A stretch of 39,384 nucleotides of DNA from Deltaproteobacteria bacterium (GTDB lineage: Bacteria; Myxococcota_A; Polyangia; Polyangiales; JADJMO01), in NCBI GenBank assembly GCA_016182965.1, contig JACPFM010000015.1, forward strand, positions 1 to 39,384, given 5' to 3'. The translations under genes and the position numbers were made by a program. The notes beneath the pieces were generated by a model that worked only from the letters and a program-made list of their open reading frames with translations, was not told the DNA's origin and did no database searches. How positions within the stretch are numbered: the stretch's first letter is position 1; each line of letters opens with the position of its first letter. Positions 1-7,284 of the stretch are shown piece by piece.

Positions 1-1
1 C

Positions 2-535
2 ACCCCCGAGCTGGCCTTCGAGCTCGGACGCCTCTGCCACATCGCCGCCGATCTCTCGCAACCGCTCCACACCGACGGAGGGCCCGGCCGCCCATTCGAA
101 GACCGCTATCACGCGCGCTACGAGAAGGAAGTCGAACGCCTGCTCGACGAGTTCGGCCCAGTGACGGCCCGGTCTGCAGCTCCTCCGGCCGACGTGCGAA
201 GCGCGCTCGAGGCGCTCGCCCGCGCGGCCCACGCCGGCTACGAGCCCATCGAGCACGCCTATCTGTCTGGAAAGGGTCTGGCTCCCGTGACGGAGCTCAC
301 CCGGGTCCGCCTGCGCGAGAGCGTCGCCGCGACACTCGACCTCTGGGCCTCGGTGCCCCCGCCCGCTCGAGGCGGCCCACCGGCCGGCGCCAGCTCCGAG
401 GCAGGCCAGGCGGCAGCGGTGCTGCTCGCTTACTTCGGATACGCCTCGCTTCGCAGGCGGGCGCGCCTCAGCTCGTCGGGTTACGCCGCAAGCGCTGGAA
501 GGCGGGCTGTCGGCTCCGCGCGGCGCTGCGGATGA
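2..535 (+). CDS. Zinc-dependent phospholipase C / S1-P1 nuclease-like protein (C-terminal part)
   Basis: The reading frame is open from the window edge, so the start lies outside. The visible 177 residues begin with LCHIAADLSQPLHTDG, which fits the HxxxDxxxPxH zinc-ligand motif shared by bacterial zinc-dependent phospholipase C and S1/P1 nucleases; these hydrolyse phosphodiester bonds outside the cytoplasm. The rest is helical (DRYHARYEKEVERLLDEFG, then RVRLRESVAATLDLW), as expected of the all-helical fold. Near the C-terminus a short hydrophobic stretch (AAAVLLAYFGYASL) is followed by RRRAR, which could be a weak membrane or sorting tail. The last 68 bases overlap the 3' end of the convergent small membrane-protein gene. 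Phospholipase or nuclease specificity cannot be decided from this part. Confidence 0.6.
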   Translation, partial: TPELAFELGRLCHIAADLSQPLHTDGGPGRPFEDRYHARYEKEVERLLDEFGPVTARSAAPPADVRSALEALARAAHAGYEPIEHAYLSGKGLAPVTELTRVRLRESVAATLDLWASVPPPARGGPPAGASSEAGQAAAVLLAYFGYASLRRRARLSSSGYAASAGRRAVGSARRCG

Positions 536-716
536 CGTGGCCCAGCCTCAGCCGGCTGTTCTCCTGGAAACGCTGGTTCCAGAGCCCCCGTGAGACTATC
601 TCCCGGACGGAGAAAATGATACCGGCCCCGGCGATCACGACAAGCAAGAGAATTGAAAAGACCGTTTCGGTCGGCAGAGCGTTGTACGGCTGCAGCGCCG
701 TCGCCAGCAGCTCCAT
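468..716 (-). CDS. Small single-pass membrane protein
   Basis: I do not recognise this 82-residue protein. Residues about 18-38 (TVFSILLLVVIAGAGIIFSV) form a clear transmembrane segment, followed by an Arg/Gln-rich cytoplasmic tail, so N-out/C-in topology is likely. Its ATG overlaps the stop of the upstream HTH gene in a TGATG junction, which points to translational coupling. The DNA is much less GC-rich than its surroundings (about 53% over 601-660) and uses codons such as AGA, GAA and ATT that are rare in neighbouring genes, a sign of recent acquisition. The 3' end overlaps the convergent phospholipase-like gene by 68 bases, so the last 20 residues may not be conserved. Confidence 0.5.
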   Translation of the reverse strand: MELLATALQPYNALPTETVFSILLLVVIAGAGIIFSVREIVSRGLWNQRFQENSRLRLGHVIRSAARSRQPAFQRLRRNPTS

Positions 717-1015
717 CAGTACCTCGAGGCCGCCCGCGACAGCGGAAGCGTCCCCGCCCGGCTGCCCGACGCAGTGCCCGATGCCGCTAGCCGGCGGCCG
801 GGCAGCTCAGTCGCTGGTCGCGCCTCCTCCCCGAGGTTCAACTTCTCACCGGGGGCCAAACGCTGGCTCCTGACCCAGGCCACGACCTCGTCCCGATCGA
901 ATCGAATGGACCGTCCGATCCGGATTGCCGGCAGTCCCTGCTCCCGCAGCGCATAGAGCGTGCTGCGTTTGACCCTCAAGAGAGCCATCAGCTCTTTCAC
1001 TGTCAGAAGCGTCAT
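716..1015 (-). CDS. Excisionase-family helix-turn-helix protein
   Basis: The N-terminal 55 residues are a MerR-like/excisionase HTH (HTH_17) domain: LTVKELMALLRVKRSTLYAL is the helix-turn-helix and the RIGRSIRFDRDEVVAWVRSQ segment is the wing and closing helix. Such proteins bind DNA as small architectural or regulatory factors, often as Xis or transcription factors of mobile elements. The remaining 45 residues are Ala/Arg/Ser-rich and without a recognisable domain. I chose the ATG at 1015 because a GAGG lies ten bases upstream; a GTG at 1033 would add six residues. It is coupled by a TGATG overlap to the small membrane protein. No integrase is visible, so a mobile-element role is inference. 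Confidence 0.65.
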   Translation of the reverse strand: MTLLTVKELMALLRVKRSTLYALREQGLPAIRIGRSIRFDRDEVVAWVRSQRLAPGEKLNLGEEARPATELPGRRLAASGTASGSRAGTLPLSRAASRY

Positions 1016-1061
1016 CGTCGGTGAACCTCGCACCTCGCCGGACGAGCAGCCCGGGAGCGCG

Positions 1062-1103
1062 TTGCGGGTCCCCGGCGCGGGTGTTAAGATCCGCGAGCGG
1101 ATC
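1062..1103 (+). promoter_or_regulatory. Candidate promoter with overlapping operator palindrome
   Basis: TTGCGG (1062-1067) and TAAGAT (1085-1090) are separated by 17 bases and precede the ATG at 1120. The expected start of transcription falls inside GATCCGCGAGCGGATC (1088-1103), an inverted repeat with seven-base arms and a two-base centre. The position suggests a repressor site. The -35 match is weak, so this is a candidate only. Confidence 0.35.
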
Positions 1104-1119
1104 TCGCATCCCTGAAGAC

Positions 1120-1689
1120 ATGTCAGCCACCAAGGAGGCGCTCCCCGGAGCCGCGTACAGCCTCTCCAACTCGGAGAAGCGAATGGCGCGTTCCCTGCTC
1201 GAAAGCGGCATCGTCGCCGCTGCCGACGTCCGCAAGGCGCTCGAGTTCGCCGCTGCCGAAAACGTGTCGTTCCAGGCCAGCCTCTTCAAGCTCAATCTCG
1301 TCAAGCCCGCCGAACTGGCCAAGCTGATTCGCCCAGAGCCCCAGGCCGCTGCCCAGGCCGCCCCGGAAGCCCCCCCGGCGGCTGCAACCCTGGCCCCCGC
1401 GGAGCCTCCCCCCGCGGTCGCCTTCGCCGCCCGCACCGCGGTACCCGCCGACGTCCTCCCCACGGGCACCATCCAGCTGCCTCCTCGGGACGACGGCCCC
1501 AGACGAAAGCGTCTGGGCGAGCTGCTGGTCGACGAGGGTTTCCTTTCCGCCGAGCAGCTCGCCGAAGCCGTCGCCTTCGCCTCCGAGAAGAACCTCCTCC
1601 TCGTCGAGGGCGGCGTCCCCGGCGCGCGCAACTCGATCGTGACCGTGCGCGGCGCGAACAAGAAGAAGAACGCAGGCAAGAAGGCCTGA
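1120..1689 (+). CDS. MshEN-like (GspE/PilB N-terminal-type) domain protein
   Basis: The 189-residue protein has two helical modules that resemble halves of the MshEN / type II secretion GspE N-terminal domain. Residues about 14-65 read MARSLLESGIVAAADVRKAL, then a paired helix with LFKLNLVKPAELAKLI. Residues about 133-165 read RLGELLVDEGFLSAEQLAEA. An Ala/Pro-rich linker separates them and the C-terminus is lysine-rich (NKKKNAGKK). In the parent families MshEN binds cyclic di-GMP or docks the secretion ATPase; no ATPase domain is present here. The ATG at 1120 was preferred to an upstream GTG at 1021 because a promoter-like sequence lies between them. A strong terminator follows, so the gene is probably monocistronic. 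Function is unknown. Confidence 0.65.
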   Translation: MSATKEALPGAAYSLSNSEKRMARSLLESGIVAAADVRKALEFAAAENVSFQASLFKLNLVKPAELAKLIRPEPQAAAQAAPEAPPAAATLAPAEPPPAVAFAARTAVPADVLPTGTIQLPPRDDGPRRKRLGELLVDEGFLSAEQLAEAVAFASEKNLLLVEGGVPGARNSIVTVRGANKKKNAGKKA

Positions 1690-1706
1690 TCGGTCCTTCT
1701 CGCGGA

Positions 1707-1740
1707 GCGGGCCGGCCCCCTGCCGGCCCGCTGCGTTTTT
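1707..1740 (+). terminator. Rho-independent terminator
   Basis: GCGGGCCGGC and GCCGGCCCGC form a perfect ten-base-pair stem around a CCCCT loop, followed by TGCGTTTTT. It lies 18 bases after the stop of the MshEN-like gene. Confidence 0.9.
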
Positions 1741-1756
1741 GTCGCACTCGCGACAG

Positions 1757-1831
1757 GGTCGAACGTCGAAGGTCCAACGTCGAAGGCCGAGACGAGCAGC
1801 GATTCGCCCTTTCGACCTTCGACCTTCGACC
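1757..1831. repeat. GTC-N4 heptad array, GAAG family, inverted pair
   Basis: The left arm holds four 7-base units (GTCGAAC, GTCGAAG, GTCCAAC, GTCGAAG) from 1758 to 1785. The right arm has three TTCGACC units at 1811-1831. The arms are reverse complements across a short spacer of about 22 bases and can form a long hairpin. The array lies between the terminator of the MshEN-like gene and plsB. Confidence 0.85.
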
Positions 1832-1942
1832 CGGGCTTCGGAGTGCGCGCGAGCGAGACGGACGCTGCAGCCGCCGCCGGCAAGACGCGCCGACGTCGCG
1901 TCGGGTTTGCGCCTCGCGCGGCCCTGCGGTTGACTGCGCGCC

Positions 1943-4744
1943 GTGACGACCGCGAACCATCCGCCCGATCGGCGCGAGTCGGCCCCCGATCTCGAGGCGC
2001 AGCGCGAGCTGGAGGAGAGCCTCCGTGCGCTGCCGCCTCGCTACGAGCCGAACGCGCTGCTCCGCTGGGTGTATCGACGCTTCTTCGACGCGATCGAGGT
2101 CGATCCGGCGTGGGTGCAGCGCGCGCGCGAGGCGGCGCGCGAGGGCACCGTCGTCTACACGCTGCGCAACCTCTCGCTGCTCGATTTCCTCGCGCTCGAC
2201 CACCTGACCAAGCGCTTCGGTCTCCCGGAGGTGCGCTTCGCCAACAACCTCGGGCTGTGGGTGCTCGAGCCGTTCGGCAAGGGCGTGCGGCACTGGCTGC
2301 AGACCAGCTCCCGCGCCGCGCCGCTCGGGCGGCAGCGCACCCGCGACGACGATCTCGCCGATCTGCGCGCCGCCGTCGGCACCGGGGCGAGCGTCGCGTT
2401 GTTCCTCAAGCGCCCGCCGCAGCTGTTCGAGCGCTCTCGCACCGGGCGCGGCCTGCTCGAGGGCGACGACTTCGTCCGCGAGCTGCTCGACCTGCAGCGC
2501 GAGCGCCTCGCGCGCGGCGACGCCAAGCCGATCCTGCTGATGCCGCAGGTCTTCCTCTGGACCAAGCGGCCCGATCGTCGTCAGCGCTCGCTGCTCGACG
2601 CGATCATCGGCACCCGCGAGTGGCCGAGCGTCGTCCGCAGCGCCGGGCAGTTCCTGCTCAACTACAAAGACGTGCGCCTCAAGGCCGGCGAGCCGCTGAA
2701 CCTCGCCGAGTTCGTCGCGCACGAGGAGGCCGGCAAGGAGCCGGTGCCGGCGCGCACGCGCTCGATGCCGCCCGGGTTCGCCGCCGGCGATCCGCGCGCC
2801 GACGCGCTGGTGCGCCGCGCGGTGTACGTGCTCCTGCGCCGCCTCGAGCGCGAGCGCCGGGTGATGATCGGACCCGTCGTCAAGCCGAGCGATCGGATCA
2901 TCGACGAGGTCGTGCGCACGCCTCGCGTCCGCAAGGTCATCGAGGAGCTCGCGGGCGAGGGGCGCGCCGAGCGCCTGATGTTCGAGCTCAAGGCGCGCGC
3001 CATGCTCCGCGAGATCGCCGGCGCCCCCGAGCCCGACGTCATCCGCGCGATGGGCGCCGCGATGGAGCAGGTCTTCCAGCGCATCTACGACGGGCTCGAG
3101 ATCGACCGCGCGGGGATCGAACGGCTGCGCGAGGCGTCGCGGAAGGGGACGCTCATCCTGCTCCCCTCGCACAAGAGCCACATCGACTACCTCTTCGTCA
3201 GCTACGTGATGTTCAAGAACGACATGCAGGTCCCGCTCATCGCGGCGGGCGACAACTTGTCGTTCTTCCCGCTCGGGTCGCTGTTCCGCCGCGCCGGCGC
3301 GTTCTTCATCCGGCGCAAGATCGCCGGCGACCGCCTCTACTCCGCGGTGCTCGACGCCTACGTGCACAAGGCCGTGCACGAGGGCTGGTCGATGGAGTTC
3401 TTCCTCGAGGGCGGCCGCTCGCGCACGGGCAAGCTCCTGCCGCCGAAGCTCGGCCTCCTGTCGATGGTCGTCGACGCGCAGTACGAGCACCCCGGCAAGC
3501 CGATCTACTTCGTGCCCATCTCCATCGGCTACGAGCGCCTCGTCGAGGCCAAATCGTACGTGAAGGAGCTCTCCGGCGGCGAGAAGGAGAAGGAGTCGGT
3601 CGCCGGGCTGGTCAAGGCGCTGCGCGTGCTCGCCGAGCGCTACGGCCGCATCAACATGCAGATCGGCGAGATCGTCACCCTCGACGACATCAAGCGCGAC
3701 ATGGAGCGGCAGCGCGTCGCGCCCGACGGCGCGCGCGACGACTCCTTCGTGCCGCGCCGCGCGCAGGTCACCCGCCTCGGCCACCAGGTGATCTACGAGA
3801 TCAACCGCGCGACCCTGGTCACCAGCGGGTCGCTCGTCGCGCTCGCGCTGCTCACCCAGTCCGGGCGCGGCGTGTCGCGCGGCGACCTCGATCAGCGCTG
3901 CAACCTGATGCTCGGCACGCTCGACCGGCTCGGCGCGCGCCTGCAGCGCGGCCTGCGTGCGCCCGGCTTCGGCGTCTCGGCGCGCGCGATCGACGACGCG
4001 CTCGCCCTGTTCTCGTCGGCGAAGTGGCTGCAGATCGAGGGCGGCGACGGCGAGGAGGACGCGGTCTACGTCGTGCCCGACGACGGCCGCGTCTCCATCG
4101 ATCTGTCGAAGAACGTCATCGTCCACTTCTTCGTGCCGTACGCGCTCATCGCCGCCTCGCTGCTCATCCCGCCGGGCGGCGCGGTGCCCATCCGCACGCT
4201 GCGCGATCGCGTGCAGCACCTGTCGCGCCTGTTCAAGTACGAGTTCATGTTCCGCGCCGACGCGTCGTTCGAGCAGATCTTCGACGACACGCTGCGCGGG
4301 CTCCGCGAAGAGGGCTCGGTCGAGGTGCTCGGCGACGAGGCCAGCGTGAGCGAGGCGCCCGACGCCCGCGCCCGGATCACCCTCTACGCGACGGCGATCG
4401 CCTCGTTCCTCGAGAGCTACCGCATCGTCGCGCGCACCATCGCCGGGCTGACCAAGGGCGCGGCGTCGCAGAAGGAGGTCGGCAAGAAGGCGCTCTCCAC
4501 CGGCAAGCGGATGTTCCTCTCCGGCGAGATCGCGCGCCGCGAGGCGATCCAGCGTCCCGTCTTCGAGAACGCCATCGCTTCGTTCCTCGACCAGGGAATC
4601 CTCGCCAAGGCCGATGGGAAGTTGGTCCTCGCGGAGTCCTTCGGCACAATCGAGGCGGTGAAGGCGGTCGAGCGGCGCATCGCGAGCTACCTGCCGGCCC
4701 TCGCGCCGGTGCGCGACGTCGCGCCCGAAGAGGCCGACGGATGA
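1943..4744 (+). CDS. plsB: Glycerol-3-phosphate 1-O-acyltransferase (PlsB type)
   Basis: PlsB transfers an acyl chain from acyl-ACP or acyl-CoA to the sn-1 position of glycerol 3-phosphate, the first step of phospholipid synthesis, at the inner membrane. The acyltransferase HX4D box is HKSHID at residues 410-415, and the substrate-binding block FLEGGRSRTGK lies at about 487-497; both are intact. An N-terminal region of about 380 residues, with a weaker acyltransferase-like stretch (VYTLRNLSLLDFLALDHL), and a long C-terminal helical region resemble the large PlsB architecture. At 933 residues it is longer than the roughly 800 of E. coli PlsB. Translation starts at a GTG. The stop overlaps the next gene in an ATGA junction, so plsB heads a three-gene operon. 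Confidence 0.9.
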   Translation: MTTANHPPDRRESAPDLEAQRELEESLRALPPRYEPNALLRWVYRRFFDAIEVDPAWVQRAREAAREGTVVYTLRNLSLLDFLALDHLTKRFGLPEVRFANNLGLWVLEPFGKGVRHWLQTSSRAAPLGRQRTRDDDLADLRAAVGTGASVALFLKRPPQLFERSRTGRGLLEGDDFVRELLDLQRERLARGDAKPILLMPQVFLWTKRPDRRQRSLLDAIIGTREWPSVVRSAGQFLLNYKDVRLKAGEPLNLAEFVAHEEAGKEPVPARTRSMPPGFAAGDPRADALVRRAVYVLLRRLERERRVMIGPVVKPSDRIIDEVVRTPRVRKVIEELAGEGRAERLMFELKARAMLREIAGAPEPDVIRAMGAAMEQVFQRIYDGLEIDRAGIERLREASRKGTLILLPSHKSHIDYLFVSYVMFKNDMQVPLIAAGDNLSFFPLGSLFRRAGAFFIRRKIAGDRLYSAVLDAYVHKAVHEGWSMEFFLEGGRSRTGKLLPPKLGLLSMVVDAQYEHPGKPIYFVPISIGYERLVEAKSYVKELSGGEKEKESVAGLVKALRVLAERYGRINMQIGEIVTLDDIKRDMERQRVAPDGARDDSFVPRRAQVTRLGHQVIYEINRATLVTSGSLVALALLTQSGRGVSRGDLDQRCNLMLGTLDRLGARLQRGLRAPGFGVSARAIDDALALFSSAKWLQIEGGDGEEDAVYVVPDDGRVSIDLSKNVIVHFFVPYALIAASLLIPPGGAVPIRTLRDRVQHLSRLFKYEFMFRADASFEQIFDDTLRGLREEGSVEVLGDEASVSEAPDARARITLYATAIASFLESYRIVARTIAGLTKGAASQKEVGKKALSTGKRMFLSGEIARREAIQRPVFENAIASFLDQGILAKADGKLVLAESFGTIEAVKAVERRIASYLPALAPVRDVAPEEADG

Positions 4745-5592
4745 TCCGCCGCGCCCTCCTCGGCGTGGCGCTCGGCGCGTGGGCGCTCGGGTGCTCGACG
4801 CCGTCCGCGCTCGCCCCCGGGCTGCGCGGGTCGGTCGGCGTGCCGCACTCCGGGTTCCTCACCGGCGGCAAGGAGCTGCCCGCCGAGGGCAAGGGCTACA
4901 AGTGGAAGTCCGCCGCCGACCATCACTGGGGTCTGCCGCGGCTGGTCGAGCTGATCGAAGAGTCCGCGGCCAAGGTCTCCGACGAGCGCCCCGGGAGCAA
5001 GCCGCTGCACGTCGGCGAGCTCTCCGCGCGCGGCGGCGGCGCGCTCATGCCCAAGCACCGCTCGCACCGCACCGGGCGCGACGTCGACCTGCTCTTCTAC
5101 CTGACCACGCTCGAGGGCGTGCCCGCCGCCAACGACGGCTTCGTGAAGATCGGGCCCGATGGTCTCGGCGTCTCCGGCGCCGGGCGCTTCGTCCGCTTCG
5201 ACGTCGACCGCAACTGGATCCTCGTGCGCTCGATGGTCGCCTCGAAGAAGGCGCACGTGCAGTGGATCTTCATCTCGCGCGTGCTCGAGGCGCTGCTCGT
5301 CGAGCGCGCCATCGCGCTCGGCGAGTCTCCGGAGCTGGTGCAGCGCGCGCAGACGGTGATGCAGCAGCCCGGCGACTCGCTGCCGCACGACGATCACATC
5401 CACCTGCGCGTCGCCTGCGAGGCCGACGAGTTCGTCCACGGCTGCGAGGGCGGGGGCCCGGCGTGGGCGTGGCTGCCGCGCCCCGCGCGCAAGGTCGAGG
5501 CGTCGCCGCGCGAGCTGCTCTTCGCGCTGCTCGGACCGAGCGTCGCCGGCGAGGTCGCCGAGCCGATCGCGACGCTCGAAGCGCCCGAGTGA
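4741..5592 (+). CDS. MepA-like (peptidase M74) murein endopeptidase lipoprotein
   Basis: MepA-type enzymes are zinc metallopeptidases that cut D-Ala-mDAP cross-links in peptidoglycan and are not inhibited by penicillin. The zinc site is visible: HRSHRTGRDVD places H109 and D116 in the HxxxxxxD arrangement, and DDHIHLR supplies H219/H221. The N-terminus (ALLGVALGAWALGC) is a lipoprotein signal with Cys18 as the likely lipidated residue, whereas E. coli MepA is a soluble periplasmic protein. The start overlaps the plsB stop (ATGA) and the stop overlaps the methyltransferase start (TGATG). Length, 283 residues, fits the family. Envelope growth is a sensible shared theme with plsB. Confidence 0.85.
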   Translation: MIRRALLGVALGAWALGCSTPSALAPGLRGSVGVPHSGFLTGGKELPAEGKGYKWKSAADHHWGLPRLVELIEESAAKVSDERPGSKPLHVGELSARGGGALMPKHRSHRTGRDVDLLFYLTTLEGVPAANDGFVKIGPDGLGVSGAGRFVRFDVDRNWILVRSMVASKKAHVQWIFISRVLEALLVERAIALGESPELVQRAQTVMQQPGDSLPHDDHIHLRVACEADEFVHGCEGGGPAWAWLPRPARKVEASPRELLFALLGPSVAGEVAEPIATLEAPE

Positions 5593-6518
5593 TGGCCGAT
5601 CCGCAGCGAGAGCTCTTCGCCCGAGCGCCCGGCGGCGTGGAGCTGCACGAGGGCGACAACCTGGTCGTCGGCCGTGCGCTCGTCGAGCGCGGCGTCGCGT
5701 TCGATCTGCTGTACGTCGACCCGCCGTTCGGCGTCGGCAGCAAGCACGGGGCGCGCACCCGCGCGGGCGAGGAGCGCGCGTCGCGGAGCTCGGTCGCCTA
5801 CGACGACGCCTGGGAGGGGATCGACGCCTTCCTCGCGGCCCTCGAGCCGCGCGTGTCGCTGTTCCGCGAGCTGCTCTCCGAGCGCGGCACCCTCTACCTG
5901 CACCTCGACCACCGCACGGTGCACGAGGCGAAGGTGCTCTGCGATCGCGTCTTCGGCCGCGAGGCCTTCCGCGGCGAGATCGTGTGGGTCCCGGGCAACG
6001 GCGCGCGATCGCGCAAGGCGTGGGGCGCGTCCCACCAGACGATCCTCGTCTACACGAGGACCGATCGCTTCCTCTTCCACGCCGACGATCCCGCGCTGCG
6101 CGAGCCCTACGCCGAGGGCAGCGCGGCGACGCACTTCAAGCACGTCGACGGCGAGGGCCGTCGCTTCCGCGAGCGCACCATCCAGCTCGCCTCCGGTCCG
6201 AAGACCTACCGCTACCCCATCGATCACGGGCGGCGGCTCGGCACGGTGTGGACCGACGCGCCCGCGATGGCGGCGAACACACCGCTGTCGCGCGAGACCA
6301 CCGGGTACCCGCACCAGAAGCCGGAGAAGCTCCTCGATCGCATCGTCCGCGCGTCGAGCGACGAGGGCTCGCTGGTCGGCGATCTCTTCTGCGGATCGGG
6401 CACGACGCTCGCGGTCGCCGCGAAGCTCGGCCGACGCGCGATCGGCTGCGACGCGAGCCCGCTCGCCATCGAGATCACCCGCGCCCGCCTCGCGCGGCTC
6501 GGCTTTTCGGGGGCGTGA
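5592..6518 (+). CDS. Orphan site-specific DNA methyltransferase (beta-class N6-A/N4-C)
   Basis: The catalytic motif IV is DPPF at residues 43-46 (FDLLYVDPPFGVG), and the AdoMet-binding motif I comes later as DLFCGSGTT at 264-272. This order (IV before I) is that of beta-class amino-methyltransferases such as type III Mod subunits and CcrM-like enzymes. GTLYLHLDHRTVHEAK and the HQKPEKLLDRI block are also typical. At 308 residues it has space for a small target-recognition region at about 110-230. No restriction enzyme is adjacent, so it is likely a solitary methyltransferase acting in epigenetic regulation or as protection. It overlaps the MepA-like gene by one base, an odd partner for a modification enzyme. 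Confidence 0.85.
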   Translation: MADPQRELFARAPGGVELHEGDNLVVGRALVERGVAFDLLYVDPPFGVGSKHGARTRAGEERASRSSVAYDDAWEGIDAFLAALEPRVSLFRELLSERGTLYLHLDHRTVHEAKVLCDRVFGREAFRGEIVWVPGNGARSRKAWGASHQTILVYTRTDRFLFHADDPALREPYAEGSAATHFKHVDGEGRRFRERTIQLASGPKTYRYPIDHGRRLGTVWTDAPAMAANTPLSRETTGYPHQKPEKLLDRIVRASSDEGSLVGDLFCGSGTTLAVAAKLGRRAIGCDASPLAIEITRARLARLGFSGA

Positions 6519-6650
6519 GCGGACGGCTGACCCGCGGTGAACGACAGGGTGCGCGCGGTGCGACAGGGTGTCCCACGCGTCCGTGCGCGCACGCATCGGA
6601 AACGCCATCGGATCCGCCGGGCATACGCGTTGCTCCGTCGAGGAGCCGAG

Positions 6651-7013
6651 ATGTCCAAGCAGATCGTGCTCGCGCTCGTCGCGCTCTTCGCGCTGGTGCT
6701 CGGCGCCGGCTGCTATGCGCGCGCAGGAACCGGCTACTACGGCGGCGGCTATTACAGCCGCGGCTACTACGGCGGCGGCGGCTACTACGGCGGCGGGTAC
6801 TACTCCCACCCCGGCTACTACTACGGCCGGCCCGGCTACTACTACGGCAGCCCGGGCTACTACACGCCGTATCGTCCGCACTACGGCTACGGCGGCGGCT
6901 ACGGCGGCTACGGCTTCCGCCCGCCGGTCTCCCACGGGCCGCCGCCCGTGCACGTCGCGCCCCCGGCGTACCGCGCCCCGATGCCCGCGCGCCCGTTCGT
7001 CGGCCCGCGCTGA
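6651..7013 (+). CDS. Tyr/Gly-rich small lipoprotein
   Basis: I do not recognise a family. The N-terminus (LALVALFALVLGAGC) is a lipoprotein signal with Cys21 as the likely acylation site. The mature part is a low-complexity run of GYYGGGYYS/GYYYGRPGYYYG repeats, and the C-terminus is Pro/His-rich. Such proteins are commonly surface or matrix-associated, and Tyr-rich repeats can self-associate, but the role here is unknown. The ATG at 6651 follows GAGGAGCCGAG and begins the signal peptide exactly, so this start is secure. Downstream is a foldback repeat rather than a gene on the same strand. Confidence 0.75.
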   Translation: MSKQIVLALVALFALVLGAGCYARAGTGYYGGGYYSRGYYGGGGYYGGGYYSHPGYYYGRPGYYYGSPGYYTPYRPHYGYGGGYGGYGFRPPVSHGPPPVHVAPPAYRAPMPARPFVGPR

Positions 7014-7033
7014 GGCCGTCGCTCAGCACTGTC

Positions 7034-7284
7034 GAGATTCCTCCCCCGGACTGAAGTCCGGGGCACCGACCGCCGGGCGAAGCCCTTCGGGCTGGCGAGA
7101 AGCTCGTACCGAGGAAGTGCAGTCGCACCATCAACTCGCGGTGGCGCTTCGTCGGAAGCGCACCTTGATCGTTGCGTGACAGCGACAACTCCAAGCCAGG
7201 CGGGCGATTCGGTGAAGTCCGAAGGACTTGAGGTGCGGTCGGTGCCCCGGACTTCAGTCGACTTCAGTCCGGGGGGATTCTCTT
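7034..7284. repeat. Foldback (MITE/REP-like) element of about 250 bases
   Basis: The ends mirror each other. The left end has CCCCGGACT and AGTCCGGGG arms (7044-7063), then GGGGCACCGACCG, then the AGCCCTTCGGGCT hairpin. The right end has the AAGTCCGAAGGACTT hairpin, then CGGTCGGTGCCCC, then GGACTTCAGTC twice and CCGGGGGGATTC. The centre holds another inverted pair, GGTGGCGCTTC and GAAGCGCACC (7140-7164). The whole thing can fold on itself. I see no transposase. The last part supplies the 3' end of mazG. Confidence 0.7.

Noticed and set aside
1301..4219. A very long open frame antisense to plsB.
   Set aside because: Long antisense frames are expected in high-GC DNA. It is rich in Arg/Ala/Asp/His with no domain, and plsB on the other strand is certain.
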